36,003 nt of DNA, taken from an uncultured Bacilli bacterium. GTDB lineage: Bacteria > Bacillota_I > Bacilli_A > RFN20 > CAG-826. The notes beneath the pieces are model-generated. The model was not told where the DNA came from and did no database searches. It worked only from the letters and a program-made list of their open reading frames with translations. Of this stretch, positions 1 to 6,720 are shown piece after piece (position 1 is the stretch's first letter; each line of letters begins with the position of its first letter). The translations under genes and the position numbers were made by a program. The stretch spans positions 1-36,003 of the forward strand of contig CAJOML010000004.1 of NCBI GenBank assembly GCA_905235705.1, read 5' to 3'.

Positions 1-36
1 AAGCGTTCAGAATCGAACTAGCAGCTCAAATATAAC

Positions 37-60
37 AAAAAATGAGGATTTCTCCCCATT
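37..60 (-). terminator. Intrinsic terminator after tRNA-Thr
   Basis: Read on the minus strand, an 8-bp stem (AATGGGGA with TCCTCATT, one G-U pair) closes a GAAA tetraloop and is followed by six U. It lies about 50 bases past the 3' end of tRNA-Thr and would end that transcript. Bases 1-36 show nothing else recognisable. Confidence 0.75.
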
Positions 61-110
61 TCTTGCGCTTTTTTATCGTAAACCTTTGTATCAAGGCATG
101 TATACGATTA

Positions 111-186
111 TGGTGCCGGCTAGGGGAATCGAACCTCTAACCTACGGTTTACGATACCGTTGCTCTGCCAATTGAGCTAAGCCGGC
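111..186 (-). tRNA. tRNA-Thr (CGU)
   Basis: The minus strand folds as a complete 76-base tRNA: acceptor GCCGGCU paired with AGCCGGC, D-arm GCUC/GAGC, anticodon stem ACGGU/ACCGU around the loop AUCGUAA, and a T-arm with GGUUCGAUUCC. The anticodon CGU reads the Thr codon ACG. The terminal CCA is encoded (111-113). The gene follows the Ca2+-ATPase by about 43 bases on the same strand; the spacer holds an inverted repeat (190-196 with 209-215) and a TATATT hexamer that may be its own -10 box. Confidence 0.95.
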
Positions 187-229
187 GCTGCGGGTATAAA
201 TATAAACTTACCCGCGAGTTTTGTGAAGA

Positions 230-2938
230 CTAAGACTTCTTTGCCTTGATCTTTTTCTTAATCCAAAGGCACAAAGCGACAATCTCGTGCACATATAAAG
301 GAGACAAGGCAAGAAGGAAGACCCAAAGATAATCGATCGGATCCTTATGGAGGGCGTAGACCTTGAAAACGTTATTAAGCCCCGGCGTCTCGATGACAAG
401 GAATTGGAGACCCATGCCAAGGAAGAAGGAGAGCCAAAGCATCCAGTTCTTATTCTTAACAACCATAAGGACGCTCTTCTTGGTGTTGATCATGCCAAGC
501 ATATGGAAGAGTTCGGAGAAGGATAAGACACAGAAGGCCATAGATTGGGCAACGGCGAGATGGGTGGGGTCGGCATAATAGGCATATAAGTCGGTTAAGG
601 CGAAATTCCCTGCTTGCCATGCATTGATCAAGAAGGCAAAGATGGTAGCTAAGCCAACGAGAATGCCATAGCCAAAGACAATGGCAATTCCACCATGGGC
701 GAACAAGGATTCTTTGGCATCACGAGGTTGTTCGTTCATGATGTCATCGGGTTTCTTATCCATGCCTAGGGCAATGGCGGGAAGAGAGTCGGTGATGAGG
801 TTAACCCAAAGCAAGTGGATTGCGATAAGAGGGGAGGGCAAACCCATAACGGCGGCAACGAACATGCAAACGACTTCGCCGATGTTAGAAGAAAGGAGGA
901 AGAGGATCGTCTTTCTGATGTTGAAATAGATGCCACGTCCTTCCTCAACCGCTTTTTCGATGGAAGCGAAGTTATCATCGGTCAAGACCATGTCGGCAGC
1001 GCCTTTTGCAACATCGGTGCCGGTGATACCCATGGCAATACCGATATCGGCGGCTTTTAACGAGGGTGCGTCATTGACGCCATCGCCCGTCATCGCGGCG
1101 ATAAAGCCGTTGGCCTTAATCGCTTTAACGATTTGGACTTTATTTTGCGGGGAGACTCGGGCAAATACGCGTGTGGTTTTGACTTTTTCTTTTAGTTCTT
1201 CTTCCGAGCAAGCATCGATTTCGGCGCCGGTCATGACTTGGTTAGTATCGGTGGCGATACCAAGTTCTTTGGCGATGGCAAAGGCGGTGTCTTTGTGATC
1301 GCCGGTAATCATGATGGTGGTAATTCCGGCTTTCTTCAATGTGGCAACGGCAGGTTTGGCGGCGGGGCGAGGTGGGTCGACCATACCGACTAAACCAATA
1401 AAGGTGAGGTTTTCTTCTTTAAGTTCGCTTCTTTCGGCGCAGGCTAAGGACAAGACGCGGAGAGCATCGGAAGCCATCTTGGAGGAGGCTTCCATGATAT
1501 CTTTTTTATCCTTTTCGGTGATGGGACGGACTTTGCCACCTTCTAAGATATGGGTGGTATGTTCAAGTAAACGGTCAAGCGCGCCTTTGGTATAACCGAT
1601 TCTCTTTTCCCCGTCTTGATGGAGGGTAGACATCATCTTCCTCACCGAATCGAATGGAAGTTCATCGACACGGGGATAGCTTTCTTGAAGCTTGGATTTA
1701 GGCATGCCAAGCTTTGCGGCATATTCGACAAGGGCGATTTCGGTGGGATCGCCATAGACGGAGCCTTCAATGGAGGCGTCGCTGCAAAGACTCATGCCGC
1801 GCGCAAGGGGGAAGAATTCTTCTTTATCGATATGTTCTTTTTCATAAACGCCAGGAACATAAGCGGCGACGACGGTCATCTTGTTTTGGGTAAGGGTGCC
1901 GGTTTTATCGGAGCAGATATAAGTAACGGCGCCAAGGGTTTCAACCGAGGCAAGCCTTCTTACGATGGTATTGACCTTGACCATCTTTGTCATGCCCATG
2001 GCTAAGACGATGGTAACAACGGCCGTCAAGCCTTCGGGGATGGCGGCAACGGCAAGGGCCACCGAATCAAGAAGAGCCTGAGCCCATTCGGTCGCGATAT
2101 TTTGATTGATAAGAGCCCAAACGATCTTGACAATCAACATGGCAATAACGATGCCAACTGTCAAAATTCCCAAGAATTTGGAGAGTTTTGCGAGGTTTTT
2201 CTGTAAAGGAGTGGATTGATCTTCGTCTTCGGAAAGCATCGAGGCGATTTGCCCGATTTGGCTTTCCATGCCGGTGGCGATAACCACGCCTTCGCCTCGT
2301 CCATAGACAACGGGGGTGGACATATAGACTTCGTTGACGCGGTCACCAACCCCGGAAGTTTGACTTAGCACGATGGAGGCATCCTTTTCAACGGGAAGGG
2401 ATTCACCAGTCAAGGAAGATTCATCGGTTTTTAAGGAGTGGGAGGTAAGCAAACGTAAGTCGGCCGGAACCGTTCTTCCTTCTTCGAGGATGACGATATC
2501 ACCGACGACAAGCTCTTCCGCTTTGACTTCGATTAATTTCCCATCGCGACGGGTTGTCGCCGTCGGGGCAGAAAGATTCTTCAATGCTTCAAGGGCCTTT
2601 TCGGCTTTCATTTCCTGGATGGTGCCGATCGTCGCATTAAGGATGACGACGCCAAAGATAATAAAGACGTCAGCCAAATCTTCGGCTCCGCCTTGGCCCG
2701 AATTCATGTTGATGATGGCAAGGACCAAAGAAATAATCGCGGCAATCGCCAAAATCCCGGTCATCGGGTCTTTGATATTGCCCCAAAAAATCTTATACCA
2801 AGGGTCTCTTTCTTTTTCTTTGAGCTTGTTAGGACCAAATTTCTCAAAACGGATTTTGGCCTCTTCTTGACTTAAGCCGGTCTTCTCATCAACGTGTAAG
2901 GCCGACAAAGTTTCTTTCGCGGATTTGTCCTCATACAT
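230..2938 (-). CDS. Type IIA P-type Ca2+-transporting ATPase
   Basis: Pumps Ca2+ out of the cytoplasm at the cost of ATP, in the plasma membrane. The 902-residue protein has the full P-type ATPase order: N-terminal cation ATPase domain, M1-M2, actuator domain with TGES (177-180), M4 with PEGL (301-304), phosphorylation site DKTGT (D344), nucleotide-binding KGA (451-453), TGDGVNDAP (617-625), then M5-M10. M5 carries the SERCA-like N-x2-E pair (SSNIGEVV) and M6 carries NLITD, the residues that bind Ca2+ in SERCA; M8 has a Glu in FSELF. These favour Ca2+ over Na+/K+ or Mg2+. The ATG is preceded by a strong AAGGAGG, 18 bases after the stop of the upstream membrane protein, so the two are probably co-transcribed. 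Substrate assignment is by motif only. Confidence 0.95.
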   Translation of the reverse strand: MYEDKSAKETLSALHVDEKTGLSQEEAKIRFEKFGPNKLKEKERDPWYKIFWGNIKDPMTGILAIAAIISLVLAIINMNSGQGGAEDLADVFIIFGVVILNATIGTIQEMKAEKALEALKNLSAPTATTRRDGKLIEVKAEELVVGDIVILEEGRTVPADLRLLTSHSLKTDESSLTGESLPVEKDASIVLSQTSGVGDRVNEVYMSTPVVYGRGEGVVIATGMESQIGQIASMLSEDEDQSTPLQKNLAKLSKFLGILTVGIVIAMLIVKIVWALINQNIATEWAQALLDSVALAVAAIPEGLTAVVTIVLAMGMTKMVKVNTIVRRLASVETLGAVTYICSDKTGTLTQNKMTVVAAYVPGVYEKEHIDKEEFFPLARGMSLCSDASIEGSVYGDPTEIALVEYAAKLGMPKSKLQESYPRVDELPFDSVRKMMSTLHQDGEKRIGYTKGALDRLLEHTTHILEGGKVRPITEKDKKDIMEASSKMASDALRVLSLACAERSELKEENLTFIGLVGMVDPPRPAAKPAVATLKKAGITTIMITGDHKDTAFAIAKELGIATDTNQVMTGAEIDACSEEELKEKVKTTRVFARVSPQNKVQIVKAIKANGFIAAMTGDGVNDAPSLKAADIGIAMGITGTDVAKGAADMVLTDDNFASIEKAVEEGRGIYFNIRKTILFLLSSNIGEVVCMFVAAVMGLPSPLIAIHLLWVNLITDSLPAIALGMDKKPDDIMNEQPRDAKESLFAHGGIAIVFGYGILVGLATIFAFLINAWQAGNFALTDLYAYYADPTHLAVAQSMAFCVLSFSELFHMLGMINTKKSVLMVVKNKNWMLWLSFFLGMGLQFLVIETPGLNNVFKVYALHKDPIDYLWVFLLALSPLYVHEIVALCLWIKKKIKAKKS

Positions 2939-2956
2939 AAATTACCTCCTTCAAAT

Positions 2957-3598
2957 TTATAGACGACGTAACCTTTCATAGGTAAAGGCGACGCCGACGG
3001 CGATAAGGGTTTCGGAAATAGGATTAGTTAACAAGATGATGATATTGATAGGCGAGGAAAGCAATCCAAGAAGATGGAATGAGACGATCATCGAAACGGT
3101 CGATGCCGTCAATATGCCAACGAAAATCAAATACAGGGTGCGCAATTTCTTAAAGTTGTCCCTGCGCCCAACCATATAATTAAAGGTTCCGATATATAAA
3201 GCGATCCCTACTCCGATAAGCCCGCCATAAAGGGCGAGGTAAACTAAAGTAGAGGCGATAGAACCTCCATTGCCCGAAGCAAAGATATTCCCTAATGTTA
3301 AGAAGATATCAAGGGCGCCAAAGACGCCTTCGAAAATGGCGATCACCAAGAACATATAGATACCACGGTAGGCATAATTCGAATTATTGATATTCGTGCC
3401 AAGCAATATCCCATAGGTGATAAGAAGCAAAACGAAATTGATGATTTCTCTGGGGGCGGAGCGGAAATAAGTCCATCCACTTAGAATCTCGGCGGCCACA
3501 TAAAAACCAAGGAATAAACCGAGCCCTAGCGAAATAAAGGTTATCGCCAGAATCTTATTATGATATTGGCGAAAAAAGCGTCTTAGACCTTCAAGCAT
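2957..3598 (-). CDS. Six-helix membrane protein, unknown function
   Basis: I do not recognise this 213-residue protein. Hydrophobicity suggests six membrane helices, at roughly 15-38, 51-69, 77-104, 114-137, 153-175 and 184-206, with short basic ends that predict both termini in the cytoplasm. There is no signal peptide and no obvious catalytic motif. It sits 18 bases upstream of the Ca2+-ATPase on the same strand and probably shares its mRNA, so a role linked to ion transport or membrane homeostasis is possible but unproven. There is no Shine-Dalgarno site; TAGAAT ends six bases before the ATG, so the transcript may be leaderless. Confidence 0.75.
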   Translation of the reverse strand: MLEGLRRFFRQYHNKILAITFISLGLGLFLGFYVAAEILSGWTYFRSAPREIINFVLLLITYGILLGTNINNSNYAYRGIYMFLVIAIFEGVFGALDIFLTLGNIFASGNGGSIASTLVYLALYGGLIGVGIALYIGTFNYMVGRRDNFKKLRTLYLIFVGILTASTVSMIVSFHLLGLLSSPINIIILLTNPISETLIAVGVAFTYERLRRL

Positions 3599-3604
3599 GG
3601 CATT

Positions 3605-3610
3605 ATTCTA
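3605..3610 (-). promoter_or_regulatory. -10 box, probable leaderless start of membrane protein/Ca-ATPase unit
   Basis: TAGAAT on the minus strand ends six bases before the ATG at 3598. No ribosome-binding site separates them. It is one of a recurring series of such boxes in this window. Confidence 0.5.
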
Positions 3611-3643
3611 ATAATGTTCTTCTCATTTTGGTAGTCTTTTCAC

Positions 3644-3671
3644 TTGCGTCGTTTTCCTTCTTCCCTACAAT
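3644..3671 (+). promoter_or_regulatory. Promoter for GNAT gene (TTGCGT - 16 bp - TACAAT)
   Basis: TTGCGT at 3644-3649 and TACAAT at 3666-3671 are 16 bases apart. Transcription would begin near 3678, so it falls on or beside the ATG at 3679. This is why the start at 3679 is preferred over the ATG at 3673 and a TTG at 3628. Confidence 0.6.
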
Positions 3672-3678
3672 TATGGCC

Positions 3679-4131
3679 ATGGTCAAACCCGTATTCACGA
3701 TTGGTCCTAGCGCCGACGCCGTCGCCATACGCATGGAAGTTTTCGTCAAAGAGCAGCACGTCGTCAACGAAATGGATGAATTCGATCCGGCTTCTTGGTC
3801 TTTGGTCCTTTATTTGGATGGCGCTGCGATGGGGACGGGCAGGATATATAAAGTCGATCCTGCCACTTATCAAGTTGGGCGGGTAGCCGTCCTTAAGCCT
3901 TATCGCCATCAAGGAGTGGGCACCTATATCATGAAATTCCTTCAGCGGAAGGCAATTGAGCTTGGGGCTAACGCTTTGTTATTACATGCCCAGGTCGATA
4001 AAATCGGGTTCTATTCCTCCTTAGGATATGTCATCGACGGGGATGGAGAGGTTTTTTATGAGGAAAATATCCCTCATGTGCATATGAAAAAGACCATCGT
4101 CAAAAAGAATCGATATAATAGGAAGCGTTAA
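3679..4131 (+). CDS. GNAT family N-acetyltransferase (YjcF/ElaA-like)
   Basis: Probably moves an acetyl group from acetyl-CoA to a small molecule or protein amine; the substrate is unknown. The 150-residue product has the YjcF/ElaA pattern: an N-terminal R-x2-VFVKEQ segment with a following E-x-D, a central GTGR, then motif A as VGRVAVLKPYRHQGVG, the acetyl-CoA pyrophosphate loop, then HAQ, a FYSSLGY strand and a C-terminal EENIPHVHM. The tail is rich in Lys/Arg. Start choice: ATG 3673 lies one base after the -10 box and would not be in the mRNA, so ATG 3679 is used. The stop overlaps the next ATG by one base (TAATG), so the two genes are translationally coupled. Confidence 0.85.
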   Translation: MVKPVFTIGPSADAVAIRMEVFVKEQHVVNEMDEFDPASWSLVLYLDGAAMGTGRIYKVDPATYQVGRVAVLKPYRHQGVGTYIMKFLQRKAIELGANALLLHAQVDKIGFYSSLGYVIDGDGEVFYEENIPHVHMKKTIVKKNRYNRKR

Positions 4132-4718
4132 TGGAACAAAGCAAAAAGAAAAACATCGAACGCGGGCTTCTAGTGGCCCTCATCCTATTTGCCGCATTAC
4201 TTGGTACGGTAGCCATTTTCGCACGTGGGTTAGATGCAAATCACCAATATGCCAAATATCCGGATTTCCTCGGGCTTATCCCCTTTGCCGTTCCTTTCCC
4301 TATCTTCTTATTGCTTGAGCGTTTCTTTAATAAAGATGGCGATTATGATTTCCCCTGCGTGAGAGGAAATTATCCTAAGGCCCTAAGCCTCGCTTTCTTT
4401 GTCGAGGCGATTGCCTTAATCGGTGGGACCATATTGCTTATTTCCTTCCAAGAAGGAGGATGGTCCGTCTTAAGTTGCGGCATCTTATCCCATGTTGGGT
4501 TGCTTTTCTTCCTCGCCTATATGTTGATCCTAAATATCAAAGATAAGGAAAACCGTAACCGCGAAGATATATTCACCTTGATATTCGCTTTCGCTTTGGC
4601 CTTAAGCGGCTTCATCGTTGGCACTAGCTGCGCCTTTGCCTTAAATATCGGCTGGGGGCTATTCTATGTTTCATCCCCCTTATCGATGCTGACCCTTATT
4701 TTGAAGAAAGGTTTTTAA
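4131..4718 (+). CDS. Multi-pass membrane protein, unknown function
   Basis: I do not recognise this 195-residue protein. It has about six hydrophobic segments, near 11-33, 46-66, 84-105, 113-136 and a long stretch at 146-190 that can hold two helices. A short charged loop rich in Lys, Glu and Arg lies near 137-146. No catalytic or metal-binding motif is evident. It overlaps the stop of the GNAT gene by one base and is surely expressed with it. At its 3' end the last 23 bases overlap the end of the NUDIX gene on the opposite strand, leaving no space for a terminator. Confidence 0.75.
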   Translation: MEQSKKKNIERGLLVALILFAALLGTVAIFARGLDANHQYAKYPDFLGLIPFAVPFPIFLLLERFFNKDGDYDFPCVRGNYPKALSLAFFVEAIALIGGTILLISFQEGGWSVLSCGILSHVGLLFFLAYMLILNIKDKENRNREDIFTLIFAFALALSGFIVGTSCAFALNIGWGLFYVSSPLSMLTLILKKGF

Positions 4719-5307
4719 ACCGTTCCAAAAGATAAAGCAAGGTCAAACGGATATTGATCGGAACGATCCGGTCTTTTTCTTTTAATAAGGATGGGATTGA
4801 AGATAAGGGGTAATAACGGCAGGAAATATCTTCGAAATCTTCGAGCTTGGTTTCCGTTTGCCCCACCACTTCGCATAAAGCAACCGAGACTTCTTCATCG
4901 GATAAGCCTGAGCTAGTCGGAGATGCCGGGGCGATGATTTCGACTTTCCCGATTTTCGCCCCCGCTTCTTCCTCGGCTTCGCGCCTTGCGGCTTCTAGTT
5001 CATCCTCCTCGCCATCGATAAGCCCGGCGGCAAAAGAAGTCGTATAACCCCCTAAAGCCGGCCTGAATTGACTGGTTAAGGCAACTTCGATCTCGCCATC
5101 TTTTTGCCGATATAAGCAAAGCAAGATCCCATCTGGCTTATGATAACTATGCGTTTTTGCCCGCAATTCCCCTTTGCTTTTCCTTGAGGCGAGGAAATAA
5201 GAATAAGGTCTTTTCCCTCTTTCATCCTCGACTTCATAGACAAGGGTAAAGAAATTTAAAAAGGGGTGATTCGTTTCTTGAATGACGTCAACAAGTTTCC
5301 AGTTCAT
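4696..5307 (-). CDS. NUDIX hydrolase, ADP-ribose pyrophosphatase type
   Basis: Predicted to split ADP-ribose or a related nucleoside diphosphate derivative to AMP plus the phosphorylated partner, a cytoplasmic clean-up step. The 203-residue protein has a perfect NUDIX box, G-x5-E-x7-REAEEEAG, preceded by AAGLIDGEE as is typical of the NudF/ADP-ribose group, and an N-terminal beta domain expected for dimerisation. Length fits the family. The last eight codons overlap the convergent membrane protein gene by 23 bases. There is no Shine-Dalgarno site; TAAAAT ends seven bases before the ATG. Substrate is inferred from family resemblance only. Confidence 0.85.
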   Translation of the reverse strand: MNWKLVDVIQETNHPFLNFFTLVYEVEDERGKRPYSYFLASRKSKGELRAKTHSYHKPDGILLCLYRQKDGEIEVALTSQFRPALGGYTTSFAAGLIDGEEDELEAARREAEEEAGAKIGKVEIIAPASPTSSGLSDEEVSVALCEVVGQTETKLEDFEDISCRYYPLSSIPSLLKEKDRIVPINIRLTLLYLLERFKNLSSK

Positions 5308-5314
5308 GGAAAGT

Positions 5315-5320
5315 ATTTTA
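5315..5320 (-). promoter_or_regulatory. -10 box of NUDIX gene, probable leaderless start
   Basis: TAAAAT on the minus strand ends seven bases before the ATG at 5307. GAGACA lies 17 bases upstream as a candidate -35. The spacer is shared with the divergent phosphatase promoter. Confidence 0.5.
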
Positions 5321-5344
5321 TTCCTTTTGCGCTTGCCTGTCTCT

Positions 5345-5350
5345 TATATT
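5345..5350 (+). promoter_or_regulatory. -10 box of histidine phosphatase gene
   Basis: TATATT ends 11 bases before ATG 5362 and five bases before an in-frame TTG at 5356. No Shine-Dalgarno site follows. The leader is therefore at most about five bases, or the TTG is the true leaderless start. Confidence 0.5.
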
Positions 5351-5361
5351 AACATTTGCTC

Positions 5362-5937
5362 ATGTCACTTTACCTTACTCGCCATGGCCAAACCGATTGG
5401 AATAAAAACCAGCTCATCCAAGGACGCATTGATGTGCCCTTAAATGAAGTTGGCCTCGCCGAAGCCAAAGCGCTCGCCCTCACCTTAAAGGACGTTCGTT
5501 TGGATAAGATTATCTCTTCCCCATTGCAGAGGGCTTTAAATACGGCCAAAGCCGTCAATGAATATCATCATCTGGAAATCGAAATCGACAACCGTCTATT
5601 AGAACAATTCTATGGCGACCTAGAAGGCACCCCTAGAAGCGGTCCTATCTATCTTCACAAGCGGCAATCCATCGCTGCAAGATATCCTAACGGGGAAGGC
5701 TATTTCGATGTCGTCCACCGCATCTACTCCTTACTGGATGAAATCAAAGCCAAATATCGCGATAAAAACGTCCTTCTTGTCGCCCATGGAGGGATATCGC
5801 GCGTCATCAGGTCTTATTTCCAAGGATTTGAAAACGAGGATTTCGCCACTTTCGGCATCCCTAACTGCGGTCTTTTGAAATTTGAATTCGTCGACCGTGA
5901 TTTCCCCACCATCGTCCCTCAGGCTAAAACCGAATGA
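5362..5937 (+). CDS. Histidine phosphatase family protein (phosphoglycerate mutase-like)
   Basis: A cytoplasmic phosphatase of the RHG superfamily. The 191-residue protein begins with LYLTRHGQTDWN, which holds the phospho-accepting His (H8) and its Arg; the usual QGRIDVPLNEVG and SSPLQRALNTA segments follow, and the second catalytic His is in VAHGGISR. This is the CobC/GpmB-type, cofactor-independent-of-BPG phosphatase layout, not a proven glycolytic mutase; alpha-ribazole phosphatase or a sugar-phosphate phosphatase is equally possible. An in-frame TTG two codons upstream (5356) is an alternative start. Its stop overlaps the convergent downstream gene by 19 bases. Confidence 0.88.
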   Translation: MSLYLTRHGQTDWNKNQLIQGRIDVPLNEVGLAEAKALALTLKDVRLDKIISSPLQRALNTAKAVNEYHHLEIEIDNRLLEQFYGDLEGTPRSGPIYLHKRQSIAARYPNGEGYFDVVHRIYSLLDEIKAKYRDKNVLLVAHGGISRVIRSYFQGFENEDFATFGIPNCGLLKFEFVDRDFPTIVPQAKTE

Positions 5938-6455
5938 ATGTAATCTAACTGGGCTATTAGCCTAGCTTTGCCTGAAGCTGAAGAAACAAATTGGCGATAT
6001 TTTCCAAATTCGTTTTTGGCAAGGGGAGTGCTTAAGCCCAAGCCTTCTTCTAGTCCTTCCTTAACTTCATAAAAAATGAAAGATATGGGGCGAAGGATAA
6101 GACTTGGCTTTTCGATTTGTTTCTCGTGATAAAGATAATATCCGAATAAGCCAAATAAAATATCCGCGTATGGGGCAAGTTTCATCATATCTTGATCCTC
6201 AGGATCATAGCCCATTAAGGGATAGCCATTCCCATCGATATCGATAAATTCGCGTTTGCTTGATAAAGAAAACAAGCAGTTTAGATAGCCGCTTAATTCC
6301 TCATCGTCAAAAGACCCAAGGTCAGGCAAATTCATTCCCGCAAGCAAAGAGGCATCTTTGGCGTTTTCTTCGCTAGCCAAGGCAAATACGGCAAAAGAAA
6401 GAGCGATATCGTGGATAAAGGAAGGATTTAAATTAACGGAAGGATTCTCATTCAT
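5919..6455 (-). CDS. Hypothetical protein, acidic, unknown function
   Basis: I do not recognise this 178-residue product. It is acidic, has no clear membrane helix or signal peptide, and carries a short hydrophobic patch near ILFGLFGYYLY. A start 16 codons further upstream (6503) is open, but that stretch lies inside a strong transcription terminator, while TATGAT ends exactly six bases before ATG 6455. The latter is therefore chosen. The 3' end overlaps the histidine phosphatase gene by 19 bases tail to tail. No domain assignment is offered. Confidence 0.65.
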   Translation of the reverse strand: MNENPSVNLNPSFIHDIALSFAVFALASEENAKDASLLAGMNLPDLGSFDDEELSGYLNCLFSLSSKREFIDIDGNGYPLMGYDPEDQDMMKLAPYADILFGLFGYYLYHEKQIEKPSLILRPISFIFYEVKEGLEEGLGLSTPLAKNEFGKYRQFVSSASGKARLIAQLDYIHSVLA

Positions 6456-6461
6456 GGCTAA

Positions 6462-6490
6462 ATCATATAAAAAAGCCCCGAGATGGTTAA
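6462..6490 (-). promoter_or_regulatory. Promoter TTAACC - 17 bp - TATGAT for the 5919-6455 gene
   Basis: On the minus strand TTAACC (6485-6490) and TATGAT (6462-6467) are exactly 17 bases apart, and the -10 ends six bases before ATG 6455. The -35 element sits at the loop edge of the terminator at 6469-6513, so terminator and promoter share the same bases. Confidence 0.6.
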
Positions 6491-6513
6491 GGGGTAAGAC
6501 CATCTCAGAGCCC
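6469..6513 (-). terminator. Intrinsic terminator with 15-bp stem
   Basis: The minus strand reads GGGCTCTGAGATGGT, an 11-base loop, then ACCATCTCGGGGCTT and a run of U. The inner eight pairs are perfect Watson-Crick; the outer seven include G-U pairs. It would end transcription coming from the Vsr-NUDIX gene about 210 bases upstream, just before the promoter of the next gene. Confidence 0.75.
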
Positions 6514-6720
6514 GTTAATTGTTACCGCAAAAGGCTTTTTTTGCAATCAAAAAATAGCGAAAAGTTTCGATAAAATCGGCATTTTTAGAAACTTAGAGGA
6601 AACCTAACATTTTTGAAAGAAGCAAAAATATCAAAAAATATCGAATTTATCTAAACGCGATTGGAAACTCTACGTTTATTTAGGGGGAAACTAAGCAATC
6701 TTAAAAAAGATAAGTAATTT
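6514..6720. other. AT-rich intergenic region with repeated GAAAC motifs and inverted repeats
   Basis: This non-coding stretch between the Vsr-NUDIX stop and the terminator holds four GAAAC-type repeats (6588, 6599, 6664, 6687) spaced by about one and two helical turns within each pair, and inverted repeats CGAAA-AG-TTTCG (6558-6569) and TAAAAT-CGGC-ATTTTTA (6571-6587). No ORF, tRNA or known riboswitch fold was recognised. A protein-binding region is a reasonable guess. Confidence 0.35.

Noticed and set aside
190-215. Inverted repeat GCGGGTA/TACCCGC as terminator of the Ca2+-ATPase gene
   Set aside because: On the minus strand no U-run follows; the tRNA begins a few bases later. It may be a processing or regulatory hairpin instead, but support is thin.
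2373-2870. 165-codon open frame on the plus strand inside the Ca2+-ATPase gene
   Set aside because: Antisense shadow of a strongly conserved gene; no start signal and no recognisable motif.
3628-3678. TTG start at 3628 or ATG at 3673 for the first GNAT
   Set aside because: Both lie at or upstream of the predicted transcription start, and the extra residues are not part of the GNAT fold.
6456-6503. ATG at 6503 for the 5919-6455 gene
   Set aside because: The added 16 codons are the terminator hairpin and promoter of that gene.
6514-6720. Riboswitch or small RNA upstream of the 6469-6513 terminator
   Set aside because: A leader followed by a terminator is suggestive, but the new promoter lies at the terminator itself and no conserved riboswitch core was found.
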